From contig NZ_NIJM01000044.1 of NCBI RefSeq assembly GCF_002836945.1, positions 1 through 34,347 of the forward strand: a stretch of DNA of 34,347 bases. The letters run 5' to 3'. Shown here in pieces: positions 23,907 through 32,922 of the stretch (the first letter of the stretch is position 1; the number at the start of each line of letters is the position of its first letter). The notes under the pieces were generated by a model. That model did no database searches and was not told where the DNA came from. It worked only from the letters and a program-made list of their open reading frames with translations. The translations under genes were made by a program, and so were the position numbers. Source of the stretch: Shewanella chilikensis. Lineage in GTDB: Bacteria > Pseudomonadota > Gammaproteobacteria > Enterobacterales > Shewanellaceae.

Positions 23907-25103
23907 TCAGGCCAGAGTTACCTTGGCAAACTTACGCTTGCCGACCTGGAATACCGCGCAAGTGCCTGTGCTCAGTACCAGCTTGCTGTCTTCAAGTTTA
24001 TCGCCATCCATCTTCACCGCACCTTGCTTTATCATCCGCATGGCATCGGAAGTGGAGCCAACCAAACCGGCTTCTTTCAGCAGATTGGCAATCGCCAGTC
24101 CTTCACCGGCTTCCAGAGTCAGCTCGGGAATATCGTCCGGCATGGCCCCCTTTTGGAAACGATTGATAAAGGCTTGATGGGCGGCCTCGGCAGCTTCTTC
24201 ACTGTGGAAACGGCCAATAATCTCTTTCGCCAGGGCTATCTTGATATCCCTGGGGTTGGCACCGGCTTCAACATCAGCCTTAAACTGCTCAATTTCAGTC
24301 AGTGGACGGAAAGACAGCAGCTCCAAATAACGCCACATCAGCTCATCGGAGATGGACATTATCTTACCGAACATCTCATCCGGAGCTTCACTGATACCTA
24401 TGTAGTTACCGGCGGACTTTGACATCTTCTTCACGCCGTCCAGCCCTTCCAGCAGCGGCATCATAATCACCACCTGTGGCTTCATGCCTTCGGATTTCTG
24501 CAGCTCACGGCCCATCAGCAAGTTGAACTTCTGATCTGTACCGCCCAGCTCGACATCGGCATTCAATGCCACTGAGTCATAGCCCTGCAGCAAAGGGTAC
24601 ATGAACTCATGGATAGCAATCGATTGACCCGAGGCAAAGCGCTTCTTGAAGTCATCACGCTCCATCATACGGGCCACAGTCTGGCGGGAGGCCAGGCGGA
24701 TCATACCGGCGGCACCGAGATCTTCCAGCCAGCTGGAATTGAACTCAATCCGGGTCTTGGCCGGATCCAGAATTTTAAATACCTGCTCCTTGTAGGTTTC
24801 GGCGTTGGCCAATACCTGCTCACGGGTCAGAGGTGGGCGAGTGCTGTTCTTGCCACTCGGGTCACCGACCATACCGGTAAAGTCACCGATAAGGAAGATA
24901 ACCTCGTGTCCCAGGTCTTGGAACAGTCTGAGTTTGTTAAGAATAACGGTATGGCCTAGGTGAATGTCCGGCGCAGTCGGATCAGCACCCAACTTGATTT
25001 TAAGTGGCCGACCTTCTTTCAGCTTCTCAAGCAGATCTGCTTCGAGCAAAACTTCGTCGGTACCACGTTTAATTTCCGCCATTATTTGTGCTAAATCAGC
25101 CAT
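23907..25103 (-). CDS. tyrS: Tyrosyl-tRNA synthetase
   Basis: The product is 398 residues. It charges tRNA-Tyr with tyrosine using ATP. The class I signature is HLGH at 48-51 and the second is KMSKS at 226-230. Also visible are the tyrosine-pocket segment [21 protein letters not shown] and a C-terminal S4 RNA-binding domain (about 335-395, ending [12 protein letters not shown]). Length and motifs place it with the shorter TyrRS subtype of many gammaproteobacteria (TyrZ-like), not the 424-residue E. coli type. It is divergent from the M23 peptidase gene, an arrangement also found in Pseudomonas. Confidence 0.96.
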   Translation of the reverse strand: MADLAQIMAEIKRGTDEVLLEADLLEKLKEGRPLKIKLGADPTAPDIHLGHTVILNKLRLFQDLGHEVIFLIGDFTGMVGDPSGKNSTRPPLTREQVLANAETYKEQVFKILDPAKTRIEFNSSWLEDLGAAGMIRLASRQTVARMMERDDFKKRFASGQSIAIHEFMYPLLQGYDSVALNADVELGGTDQKFNLLMGRELQKSEGMKPQVVIMMPLLEGLDGVKKMSKSAGNYIGISEAPDEMFGKIMSISDELMWRYLELLSFRPLTEIEQFKADVEAGANPRDIKIALAKEIIGRFHSEEAAEAAHQAFINRFQKGAMPDDIPELTLEAGEGLAIANLLKEAGLVGSTSDAMRMIKQGAVKMDGDKLEDSKLVLSTGTCAVFQVGKRKFAKVTLA

Positions 25104-25227
25104 CTCGCCAACAACTCCCTAGGCTCTTCAAATTCAAAGAGACTTATGTTACTTGTTAGCCAGCCTAAATGAAAGTGTGTACACTAAGGCAATATGCCCA
25201 AGAATTAAGAAATTGGTATCCGGGTCG

Positions 25228-26628
25228 ATGGCAAAGCTTATAACTCTCTTCAAACTGCTGCCCAGAAAGCATCAAATCCTGCTTAGTATTTTTACTACCA
25301 TAACCCTGATAACCCTGTTGCTGCCCTCTGACGAAGCCGAGGCATCGAAAAACAGCGCCGTTCCGGAAACTCATGTTCGTTACCAAGTGCCTCTGGCCTT
25401 TCGTACCCCCACTTCACCTACGGCCCAGCAAGTGGTTGAAAGCGGGCAAGATCCCGAATCAGAAGCCGCCGCCGAGGCGTTGACAGAGAAACTCAATCAA
25501 CAGGCTAAAGCCGCTCTGACAGTTCAGGAGCAAACCAGCCCGGCGATAGCCGAGCTTGAACATTTCGAGATAAAGAGTGGCGATACCCTGGCGGCGCTCT
25601 TCAGTCGCGCCTCACTTACTGCAAGAGAAGTTCACGACATTACCCAGCTGCCGCTGGCGAAAAAAAACCTGTTGAAAATCATGCCTGGTGACGAAGTCGC
25701 CATAGGTAAAAACGCCGATGGCGAATTGCAAGAGCTCAGATACCGCCTTGATGCCATCTCAACTCTGATAGTCCGCAAACAGGGCAAAGGTTACGAAGAA
25801 GAACTGGCAGTAAAAACCGTTGAGACCCGGGATAAGTTTGCCCGCGCCAGCATCAAGAGCAACTTCTGGAATGCCGGTGTCGAAGCCGGACTGACACCAG
25901 CGCAGATTATGCAGTTGGCCACCATATTCGGCTGGGACGTCGACTTTGCCCTGGATATCCGCGAAGGCGACAGCTTTGCCCTCATGTACGAAGAAGAATA
26001 TGCCGATGGTGAGTTTCTGCGTAACGGCAACATATTGGCCGCCGAATTTATCAACCAGGGCGAGCGTTACACCGCGGTAAGGTACAAGGATGGCAACTAC
26101 TATTCCGAGGAAGGCCGCAGCATGCGCAAAGCATTCCTGCGCTCTCCGGTTGACTTCAAGTACGTGAGCTCCAACTTCAACCCCCGCCGCCTGCACCCTG
26201 TTACTGGTCAGGTGAAGGCTCACCGTGGGGTAGATTATGTTGCCGCTATAGGCACTCCCATCAAAGCGGCCGGCAGCGGCCGGGTCATCAAGGCAGGTTA
26301 CAACCAATACAACGGCAACTATGTGTTTATCAAACACAACGAAACCTATACCACCAAATACTTACACCTCAACAAACGTAAGGTTAAACAAGGTGAAAGC
26401 GTCAAACAGGGACAGATCATAGGTACTCTTGGCCGCACAGGAAGGGTAACAGGCGCACATTTGCACTATGAGTTTATCGTCAACGGTGTACACAGAAACC
26501 CGCGCACTGTGGATCTCCCCAAGGCCGAAGCGATAGCCAAGCGCGAACGTGTCGCCTTCCAACAACTCAGTAGCCAATTGATGGCCACTCTGCTGCGCAA
26601 CAAACAAGTTCAGGTTGCGATGCAATAA
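25228..26628 (+). CDS. mepM: M23 peptidoglycan DD-endopeptidase, MepM-like
   Basis: The product is 466 residues from the ATG at 25228. The longer frame begins with TTG 25 codons earlier and gives no signal or membrane segment. A single N-terminal membrane anchor (about 17-33) is followed by an OapA/LysM-like domain (about 110-160, FEIKSGDTLAALFSRASLT), a middle Csd3-type domain, and the M23 LytM domain (about 305-425). Zinc ligands His332, Asp336 (HRGVD) and His413 (HLHYE; catalytic His411) are all present, so it should be active. It would cut peptide cross-links to allow cell-wall growth. It is followed by anmK 14 bases later, linking wall cleavage with muropeptide recycling. The tyrS/M23/anmK/erpA order resembles Pseudomonas. 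Confidence 0.9.
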   Translation: MAKLITLFKLLPRKHQILLSIFTTITLITLLLPSDEAEASKNSAVPETHVRYQVPLAFRTPTSPTAQQVVESGQDPESEAAAEALTEKLNQQAKAALTVQEQTSPAIAELEHFEIKSGDTLAALFSRASLTAREVHDITQLPLAKKNLLKIMPGDEVAIGKNADGELQELRYRLDAISTLIVRKQGKGYEEELAVKTVETRDKFARASIKSNFWNAGVEAGLTPAQIMQLATIFGWDVDFALDIREGDSFALMYEEEYADGEFLRNGNILAAEFINQGERYTAVRYKDGNYYSEEGRSMRKAFLRSPVDFKYVSSNFNPRRLHPVTGQVKAHRGVDYVAAIGTPIKAAGSGRVIKAGYNQYNGNYVFIKHNETYTTKYLHLNKRKVKQGESVKQGQIIGTLGRTGRVTGAHLHYEFIVNGVHRNPRTVDLPKAEAIAKRERVAFQQLSSQLMATLLRNKQVQVAMQ

Positions 26629-26642
26629 CAGGGACAGCATAG

Positions 26643-27752
26643 ATGAATTCAGGATACTTTATTGGGCTGATGTCCGGCACCAGCATGGACGGCGTTGATG
26701 CCGTATTGGTGGACTTTAGCAAGGATCAACCCAAGTTGCTTGGCCAACATACAGAGCCGCTGCCCACTCATCTGTTCAAGGGCTTGCAGCGTCTGTGCCA
26801 ACCGGATACGGATGAAATCAACCGTTTGGGGCGGCTGGATCGCACTGTGGGCAAGGTGTTTGCAGCCGCGGTCAAGCAACTGCTGGCCAAGACTGGGGTG
26901 AGTAAAGAGCAGGTCTGTGCTATCGGCAGTCACGGCCAGACAGTACGCCATATGCCCAACCTGGAAGTGGGCTTTACCCTGCAGATTGGCGACCCCAACA
27001 CAATCGCCGCCGAAACCGGTATAGATGTTATCGCCGACTTTCGCCGTAAGGATGTCGCCCTCGGTGGCCAGGGTGCTCCCTTGGTGCCGGCATTCCACCA
27101 GCAGATATTCTCACACCCAGGTATAAATCGCTTCATTCTCAATATCGGCGGCATCGCCAACATCACTTTCCTGCCCGCCGATAACCGGGAGATCCTTGGC
27201 TTTGATACCGGCCCGGGAAACACCCTGATAGACGCCTGGAGCCAGCAGATAAGACAACTGCCGTTTGATGAAGATGGCCAGTGGGCCGAAAGCGGCAACA
27301 GTTCGGCGGAGTTTCTGGCGCAGTTGTTATCACACCCCTATTTCTCGCTGGATTATCCCAAGAGCACGGGCAGAGAGCTATTCAACAACGCCTGGTTGGA
27401 TCAACAACTGGCGCTGTTCAGCCATCTGCCGGAAGAAGATATTCAATCGACACTCTTGGATCTCACCTGTCACAGCATTGCCAGAGACATAGCCAAGCTG
27501 AGCCCGGATGGCGAAATCTATGTCTGTGGTGGCGGCGCGCTCAATGGCGTATTGATGAAACGCCTCGGGGCCCAGTTACCCAACCACAGCATAGCCACTA
27601 CCTCAGCTTTGGGTATTGATCCCAAGTGGGTGGAAGGCATAGCGTTTGCCTGGCTGGCGCTGCGCCACTATCAAGGCTTACCGGCGAACCTGCCGGCGGT
27701 AACCGGCGCCAGCCGCGAAGCCGTGCTCGGTGCCCGTTTCCCCGCCGCCTGA
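26643..27752 (+). CDS. anmK: Anhydro-N-acetylmuramic acid kinase
   Basis: The product is 369 residues, the normal length. It phosphorylates and opens 1,6-anhydro-MurNAc from recycled peptidoglycan to give MurNAc-6-phosphate. Family motifs: [18 protein letters not shown] (8-25), [38 protein letters not shown] and [12 protein letters not shown] of the ATPase fold, and [13 protein letters not shown] near the C-terminus. It lies 14 bases after the MepM-like peptidase and is probably co-transcribed with it. Confidence 0.97.
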   Translation: MNSGYFIGLMSGTSMDGVDAVLVDFSKDQPKLLGQHTEPLPTHLFKGLQRLCQPDTDEINRLGRLDRTVGKVFAAAVKQLLAKTGVSKEQVCAIGSHGQTVRHMPNLEVGFTLQIGDPNTIAAETGIDVIADFRRKDVALGGQGAPLVPAFHQQIFSHPGINRFILNIGGIANITFLPADNREILGFDTGPGNTLIDAWSQQIRQLPFDEDGQWAESGNSSAEFLAQLLSHPYFSLDYPKSTGRELFNNAWLDQQLALFSHLPEEDIQSTLLDLTCHSIARDIAKLSPDGEIYVCGGGALNGVLMKRLGAQLPNHSIATTSALGIDPKWVEGIAFAWLALRHYQGLPANLPAVTGASREAVLGARFPAA

Positions 27753-27800
27753 GAGCAGATTGGCTTCAACCAGGCAAAGCCGAAAAACAGGAATTAACCA

Positions 27801-27824
27801 TTGCGCCCTGCGGGGCACTTTTTC
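27801..27824 (+). terminator. Weak intrinsic terminator after anmK
   Basis: GCCC and GGGC pair around a short TGC loop within TTGCGCCCTGCGGGGCACTT, and TTTTTC follows. The stem is short with a mismatch, so termination is probably partial. Confidence 0.4.
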
Positions 27825-27901
27825 TTGCCTGCAAGCGGTGTTAACATGCCGTCAATTTTTGGCCGGGCGCAGTGCCCTGGCCACCGAGATGAGATGTCAC
27901 C

Positions 27902-28279
27902 ATGAGCAAGAAACAAATCCAGGCCCAGTTCGCCGGTATGACACCGGAAGGCCGCTACGACTTCCTGGTAGAGCAGGTCAAAGAGCACAAAGAGCTGTGG
28001 GTATTACAGGACAATGACGGCTGCGTGATGCTGACCACGGACGATGAAGACTGTATTCCGGTTTGGCCCAGTGAAGAGACGGCTTCTCTGTGGGCCGAGG
28101 ATGATTGGCAGGATTGTCGGCCGCTATCCATCGGCCTGGCCGAATGGCTGGAGCGCTGGGTTCCAGGTATGGAAGATGACGAGCTCTATGTTGCCGTCTT
28201 CCCAATGCTGGAAGATCTTGGCGTAGTGATCCCGCCACATGAGCTGGAGCAGCGACTGGCGCCCAAAACGCGTCACTGA
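27902..28279 (+). CDS. DUF2750 family protein
   Basis: The product is 125 residues, acidic and apparently cytoplasmic. It carries the family pattern: RYDFLVEQVKEHKELWVLQD near the start, then CIPVWPSEETASLWAEDDW and LAEWLERWVPGMEDDELYVAVFP. DUF2750 proteins have no known function. The gene has its own gap (149 bp) after anmK, with a weak terminator between. The following small membrane-protein gene starts 58 bp after its stop. Confidence 0.85.
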   Translation: MSKKQIQAQFAGMTPEGRYDFLVEQVKEHKELWVLQDNDGCVMLTTDDEDCIPVWPSEETASLWAEDDWQDCRPLSIGLAEWLERWVPGMEDDELYVAVFPMLEDLGVVIPPHELEQRLAPKTRH

Positions 28280-28289
28280 GTCGATGGAG

Positions 28290-28317
28290 CATGATTCAAT
28301 AGAACATGATTCAATAG
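28290..28317 (+). repeat. Tandem 15-bp repeat, each unit a three-codon mini-ORF
   Basis: CATGATTCAATAG occurs at 28290-28302 and again at 28305-28317. Each contains ATG ATT CAA TAG, a complete Met-Ile-Gln frame. The first has GGAGC right before it. They fill the leader between DUF2750 and the membrane-protein gene. Confidence 0.7.
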
Positions 28318-28337
28318 CGCACAAGGAGCGCCGCGAG

Positions 28338-28757
28338 ATGAGCCAAACCGCCACAGAAAGCTACGCCATTCCCAAACGCCTACTGCTGCTGATGCTACTT
28401 TATATCGCTGCCGCGGTCAGTGGTCTGATTGCCGGTCAAGGCGTTATCTTTTGTCTGCTGACGCTGATCATGGTGTTGGCGGTATTAGCGCGCCATCAAG
28501 CCGGCTTATGGGCACTGCGACTCTATACCTTGGTGCAGCTCGCGCTGGTGAGCTTCTTGCCCTATATTCTGGATCAGGGCGACAGTGTAGCTACTGGGCC
28601 TAATTCACTCAAAATCACAGGGTTTGAGATCAAGGCACCGGACTGGGCCATTTTCAGCTTTCTGATAGGCTTTTGCATGCTGCAGGTATGGATAGCCTTT
28701 ACCCCTAAGGTCAAAGCCTTCTTCAAGCGTAAGATGAACTTCAACCTGATGCAGTAA
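28338..28757 (+). CDS. Small inner-membrane protein, function unknown
   Basis: The product is 139 residues with four hydrophobic segments (about 13-30, 37-53, 60-80 and 105-125) and a basic tail (KVKAFFKRKMNF). It may belong to the DUF2569-like small membrane proteins, but I am not sure. I chose the ATG at 28338 because AAGGAG lies nine bases upstream. A longer frame overlaps the DUF2750 gene and adds a non-membrane tail. It ends just before a strong bidirectional terminator, convergent with erpA. Confidence 0.75.
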   Translation: MSQTATESYAIPKRLLLLMLLYIAAAVSGLIAGQGVIFCLLTLIMVLAVLARHQAGLWALRLYTLVQLALVSFLPYILDQGDSVATGPNSLKITGFEIKAPDWAIFSFLIGFCMLQVWIAFTPKVKAFFKRKMNFNLMQ

Positions 28758-28774
28758 CCGGCCTTGCGCCCACA

Positions 28775-28803
28775 AAAAAGCCGTCCCAGTGGACGGCTTT
28801 TTG
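28775..28803. terminator. Bidirectional terminator between the membrane-protein gene and erpA
   Basis: GCCGTCC (28780-28786) and GGACGGC (28791-28797) pair around CAGT. A T-run follows on the plus strand, and the preceding A-run gives one on the minus strand. It serves both convergent genes. Confidence 0.93.
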
Positions 28804-28819
28804 CTGCTTTGCTTCTCGA

Positions 28820-29170
28820 TTATACCGAGAAGCTGGCCCCACAGCCACAGGTGGTGGTGGCGTTTGGGTTTTTGACGAAGAAACGCGAACCTTCCAGCCC
28901 TGAGGTGTAATCCACTTCACCGCCAACGAGGTATTGCAGACTCATGGGGTCGACCACCAGCTGTACTCCCTGTTTTTCCACAGTGAAATCGCCTTCATTT
29001 ACTTTTTCATCAAAGGTGAAGCCATACTGAAAACCTGAGCAGCCGCCGCCCGTGACATAGACCCGCAGCTTCAGCGCACTGTTCTGTTCTTCTTCCAGCA
29101 AGGCCTTGACCTTGGTTGCCGCCGCATCGGTAAACTGGATGGGCATAGCTGATTCAGCTTGTTCAGTCAT
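28820..29170 (-). CDS. erpA: ErpA, A-type iron-sulfur cluster insertion protein
   Basis: The product is 116 residues, the usual size. The three cluster-binding cysteines are Cys44 in [11 protein letters not shown] and Cys108 and Cys110 in the C-terminal [10 protein letters not shown]. ErpA carries iron-sulfur clusters to apo-enzymes such as the isoprenoid enzymes IspG and IspH. Its start overlaps the end of the upstream DUF6776 gene by eight bases, and AGAGG in that gene's last codons serves as ribosome site, so the two are coupled. The order anmK / erpA / this partner is also known from Pseudomonas. Confidence 0.96.
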   Translation of the reverse strand: MTEQAESAMPIQFTDAAATKVKALLEEEQNSALKLRVYVTGGGCSGFQYGFTFDEKVNEGDFTVEKQGVQLVVDPMSLQYLVGGEVDYTSGLEGSRFFVKNPNATTTCGCGASFSV

Positions 29171-29966
29171 TACTACCTCTTACATCTGTTTGCTGTGGCA
29201 GATTATCTGTTACCTGACTATTTTGTTCAAGTATTATGCCGGGATCTTTTTCGCCCTCAAGCAACTCAGGCAAGCTGAAACTTTGTTCGGTTTCAGCGCC
29301 TTTGCTCCAGCGACTCGCTGGCACAACGACCTTGGCTTTCATCTGCTGTAACTCAAACCCTTCAGGCAGGGTAAATTCCGCTTCCAGTACCTGAAAGTAC
29401 TTGAAGTTAAATGCCAACTTGGTGTCCACCAGTTTAGCTAAATTCAGTTCGACTTGCTTGCCCTCTTGCATGCCAATGAGAAGTATCTCACTTCTTCCCT
29501 TGAGCGCCTGCTTGCGCTTTTGCAGCTGGGTCAGCACCAATTTGAGGCGAAACTGTCCAGCTGTGGCTAGAGGCATCAATTCCAAACCATGAATAGCCAC
29601 CCCTTCGGCATTATGCTCTGGCGCCATGATGCTGCGGTAAAAGGCCAACTCACGCTCAAGCTCCTGCTGCTTTTTATGCTGTTTGTTGAACAGCTGCTGC
29701 ATCTCCTCATTGGCTTCCTTGGCCAGGCTCAGCTCCAAATTGCGGCTCGCCAACTGCTGCGCCTGCTCCTGTAACTCGATCTGCAATCTCTGACTCTTGC
29801 CATCGTTTCGTTGAAATTTGACTTCAGCAGGCGGAATAAAAAAGTGATAGCTGAGCAGTCCTGTCAGAAAAGCCACCATGACCAAGAGCAACAAATACAG
29901 ACTGGATGGACGAATATTTCGCTCCATCACTTGCAGGCGATCGAGCCAGCGATGATAATTTGCCAT
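29163..29966 (-). CDS. DUF6776 family membrane-anchored coiled-coil protein
   Basis: The product is 267 residues. One membrane segment (about 22-42, [19 protein letters not shown]) is followed by a coiled coil rich in Gln, Glu and Lys (about 58-112). Then comes a beta-rich C-terminal domain (about 118-230) containing [21 protein letters not shown], the family hallmark as I remember it. It should be anchored in the inner membrane with the body in the periplasm. The function is unknown, but the linkage to erpA is widespread in gammaproteobacteria. It is divergent from the CLC transporter, with 73 bp between their start codons. Confidence 0.8.
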   Translation of the reverse strand: MANYHRWLDRLQVMERNIRPSSLYLLLLVMVAFLTGLLSYHFFIPPAEVKFQRNDGKSQRLQIELQEQAQQLASRNLELSLAKEANEEMQQLFNKQHKKQQELERELAFYRSIMAPEHNAEGVAIHGLELMPLATAGQFRLKLVLTQLQKRKQALKGRSEILLIGMQEGKQVELNLAKLVDTKLAFNFKYFQVLEAEFTLPEGFELQQMKAKVVVPASRWSKGAETEQSFSLPELLEGEKDPGIILEQNSQVTDNLPQQTDVRGSND

Positions 29967-30039
29967 TAACTAACAGCCCCTTATATAAAAATTTCCATCT
30001 TGGGTACTAAGATTTCACATCAGGCTTCGGAAAGCAGCA

Positions 30040-31749
30040 GTGCAGACAAGATTCAGAAAGTTCAAACTTGAGGCGCGAAAGTATCTGCGCCACCAGATGA
30101 GAGACAAGCTGTCCCAAACGAGGATCAGTATTCAACTGTGTCTGCTGGCCCTGTTGTTTGCGCTGATGGCCTCGGCTGTCATCATACTGTTTCGCCTGCT
30201 GCTGCAATGGGCCAATCATGTTACCCAAACACAGGAATGGGATTTTACGGGCTCAATCGGTGACTGGCGAGTCCTGTTACCACTTTTTGGGGCTTTTTTG
30301 ATCTGGCTAGTGGCCAGATTCGGCTCCAAACGCTACAAGCGGATGGGCATAGCCTATGTATTGCACAGGGTGAAACTGCATTACGGCAAAATTCCGCTGC
30401 AATCGGCACCGGGGCAGTTTTTTCAGGCGCTGTTTGCACTGGCGAGCAACTTCTCGGTCGGTCGTGAAGGCCCGGCCATTCATCTGGGTGCGGTCACCGC
30501 CTCGGTATTGGCAGAAAAATTCAAGCTGCCGGACAACAGTGTGCGCATCATGTGCGCCAGCGGCATAGCCGCCGGGATAGCCGCCACCTTTAACGCGCCC
30601 TTGGCTGCCGTGGTATTTGTCCTCGAAGTGGTGCTCAGAGAATACAAGGTACAGTACTTCTTCCCCATCATGCTGTCGGCCATCTGCGGCGCCGTATCCA
30701 GCCAGGTGGTGTTCGGTAATATCCACGAGTTTGATGCCATCAAGGTCAGCCATATTCCACTGGATCAGTACCCGCTGCTGGCACTCGGCGGTATAGTGCT
30801 GGGGGTCGCCGCGGCCTTATTCAATCACAGCCTTATTCAGGTGACCGAGCGCGGTCAACACTGGCCCTTGATTATCCGCCTGTTACTGGCGGGTGTTATC
30901 ACCACTTTGATAGGCCTGGTGCTGCCTCAGGCATTGGGCAGCGGTGAAATGGCCATAGGACTTGCGGTCAGCGACAATCCGGCCATCTGGTTTTTGCTGG
31001 CGGTATTGCTGGCCAAGATTATCGCAACCATTGCCGCTATCGGCCTTGGGATCCCGGGTGGGATCATAGGCCCACTCTACGGTATAGGCGCCTTGGGCGG
31101 CGCCATTCTGGCTCAGGCGACGGCGCTGCTGTTTCCCTCGGTGGCCCCCTATGCAGGGCTCTATACCGTCATCGGCATGACCGCCATGATGGGGGTTTGC
31201 CTCAGTGCACCGCTCGCCGCCCTGGTGGCGCTGCTGGAGATGACCAATGATGCCTCCATCATACTGCCCGGAATGATAGTGGCCGTGCCCGCCTACCTCA
31301 TCGCCTATCAGGGGCTGAATGCCAAATCCATATTCTTTCGTCAGTTGGATATCATGGGCCTGGGTTATAAAGTGGCCCCGGTTAACCTGGGGTTACAGAA
31401 ACTCGGAGTACGCGCCCTGATGGACAGGCGCATAGTGATAGTCAACAACAATGATGAGCTGCTGCTGGAAGTAATGAAACGCGCCCAGGGCAGGCCTGTG
31501 CTTGCCAGAGATGCCGAAGGCCAGATTGCCATGCTGGAGTTGCAGATGCCTTCGTTTGACACTGACACCAGCCTGACCCAACACAGGATCCAGGGGCTAC
31601 CCGACTCGGCCACCCTCAACGAGGTATATGAAATACTGGCGACGAAACGTGCCGGTGAAGTCTATATCTATCAAGATAACCCGGAGAATATCGTCGGAGT
31701 GATCAGTTGGTCTAACCTGCAGCAGGAAATCCGTGCCGGAGAAGTGTAA
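30040..31749 (+). CDS. CLC-family chloride channel/antiporter
   Basis: The product is 569 residues with about ten hydrophobic helices. The GREGP motif (141-145) with gating Glu143 is intact (SVGREGPAIHLGA). A later GIPGGIIGPLYG corresponds to the G(K/R)xFxP-type motif. The usual first motif GSGIP is not recognisable: the aligned place reads RMGIAYV (101-107). The last 120 residues form a soluble tail with CBS-like pattern (RALMDRRIVIVNNNDELLLEVM, then GVISWSNLQQEI). It would exchange chloride for protons, or conduct chloride, across the inner membrane. The start is a GTG with a weak ribosome site; ATG at 30097 is an alternative. Confidence 0.88.
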   Translation: MQTRFRKFKLEARKYLRHQMRDKLSQTRISIQLCLLALLFALMASAVIILFRLLLQWANHVTQTQEWDFTGSIGDWRVLLPLFGAFLIWLVARFGSKRYKRMGIAYVLHRVKLHYGKIPLQSAPGQFFQALFALASNFSVGREGPAIHLGAVTASVLAEKFKLPDNSVRIMCASGIAAGIAATFNAPLAAVVFVLEVVLREYKVQYFFPIMLSAICGAVSSQVVFGNIHEFDAIKVSHIPLDQYPLLALGGIVLGVAAALFNHSLIQVTERGQHWPLIIRLLLAGVITTLIGLVLPQALGSGEMAIGLAVSDNPAIWFLLAVLLAKIIATIAAIGLGIPGGIIGPLYGIGALGGAILAQATALLFPSVAPYAGLYTVIGMTAMMGVCLSAPLAALVALLEMTNDASIILPGMIVAVPAYLIAYQGLNAKSIFFRQLDIMGLGYKVAPVNLGLQKLGVRALMDRRIVIVNNNDELLLEVMKRAQGRPVLARDAEGQIAMLELQMPSFDTDTSLTQHRIQGLPDSATLNEVYEILATKRAGEVYIYQDNPENIVGVISWSNLQQEIRAGEV

Positions 31750-31765
31750 TTTCAGTCATCAGTCA

Positions 31766-31794
31766 TTTTCATGACCGCCGCCTTCTGTTATAGT
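31766..31794 (+). promoter_or_regulatory. Candidate pyrB promoter
   Basis: TTTTCA (31766-31771) and TATAGT (31789-31794) are spaced 17 bp apart, placing the transcript start about 70 bases before the pyrB start codon. I see no leader peptide with T-run attenuator such as precedes E. coli pyrBI. Confidence 0.4.
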
Positions 31795-31873
31795 TGCGCC
31801 TCAGCCAAACCCTACATAACCCATGGGTCCAGACCTCAGTGTCAACACCCAACTGCATTGGAAACCAAGGCTG

Positions 31874-32893
31874 ATGAACCATTTCCAGGGATCACATATC
31901 CTCTCTGTAAACCAGTTAGATCTGGACGCCATTCAAACCATTTTCTCAGTAGCCCAAAAGATGACCCCATACGCACTGCGCGAGAAGCGTACCAAGGTGC
32001 TGGATGGTGCTATTCTCGGCAATCTGTTTTTTGAACCCAGCACCCGCACCCGGGTCAGCTTCGGCTGCGCCTTCAACCTGCTTGGCGGTCGGGTCGCTGA
32101 AACGGTCGGTATGGCCTCCTCGTCGCTGTCCAAGGGGGAGTCCCTCTACGATACCGCCAGGGTGTTGTCCAGCTACTCGGACGTAATAGCCATGCGCCAC
32201 CCCGAGTCCTACTCGGTACGCGAATTTGCCGAAGGCAGCCGGGTGCCTGTGATTAACGGCGGCGATGGTGCCAACGAGCATCCAACCCAGGCACTGCTGG
32301 ATCTGTTCACCATACAGAAAGAGCTGCACAGCAAAGGCTTAGGCATAGACGGTATGCATATCGCCATGGTGGGCGATCTCAAATACGGCCGCACTGTGCA
32401 CTCGCTGTCGCGTCTACTGTGCATGTACAAGAACATCAGCTTCACCCTGATCTCCCCTGCCGAGCTGGCAATGCCTGACTATGTGATCGCCGACATTGAA
32501 AATGCCGGGCATAAGATCACAATAACAGACCAACTGGAAGGCAATTTAGATCAGGCTGATATACTCTATCTGACGCGCATTCAGGAAGAGCGCTTCCCCT
32601 CGCAGGAGGAAGCAGATAAGTATCGTGGCAAGTTCCGTTTGAACAGCGCCATATACACCAAAAATTGTAAGTCCAACACAGTGATCATGCATCCATTGCC
32701 TCGGGACTCCAGGCTGCAGGCCAATGAGCTGGACAATGATCTTAACAACCATCCCAACCTGGCTATCTTCCGTCAGGCCGACAATGGCTTGTTGATCCGC
32801 ATGGCACTGTTTGCCCTGACACTCGGGGTGGACAATCAGTTGGAAAAATACGAGTGTCCGGTTAACTGGTATTCACGCAAGGCCGATCGCTAA
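31874..32893 (+). CDS. pyrB: Aspartate carbamoyltransferase
   Basis: The product is 339 residues from the ATG at 31874 (MNHFQGSHILSVNQLDLDAI). An in-frame ATG at 31823 would add 17 residues not typical of the family. It condenses carbamoyl phosphate with aspartate, the first committed step of pyrimidine synthesis. Substrate motifs: FFEPSTRTRVSFG (carbamoyl phosphate), GDGANEHPTQALLDLF, GDLKYGRTVHSL and MHPLPRDSRL. It is longer than E. coli PyrB (311), with extra residues near the C-terminus (NQLEKYECPVNWYSRKADR). No regulatory subunit gene pyrI follows; hemL begins 29 bases later. Confidence 0.95.
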   Translation: MNHFQGSHILSVNQLDLDAIQTIFSVAQKMTPYALREKRTKVLDGAILGNLFFEPSTRTRVSFGCAFNLLGGRVAETVGMASSSLSKGESLYDTARVLSSYSDVIAMRHPESYSVREFAEGSRVPVINGGDGANEHPTQALLDLFTIQKELHSKGLGIDGMHIAMVGDLKYGRTVHSLSRLLCMYKNISFTLISPAELAMPDYVIADIENAGHKITITDQLEGNLDQADILYLTRIQEERFPSQEEADKYRGKFRLNSAIYTKNCKSNTVIMHPLPRDSRLQANELDNDLNNHPNLAIFRQADNGLLIRMALFALTLGVDNQLEKYECPVNWYSRKADR

Positions 32894-32922
32894 AGAGCGG
32901 CCACTGACTTTAAGGATTAAAC

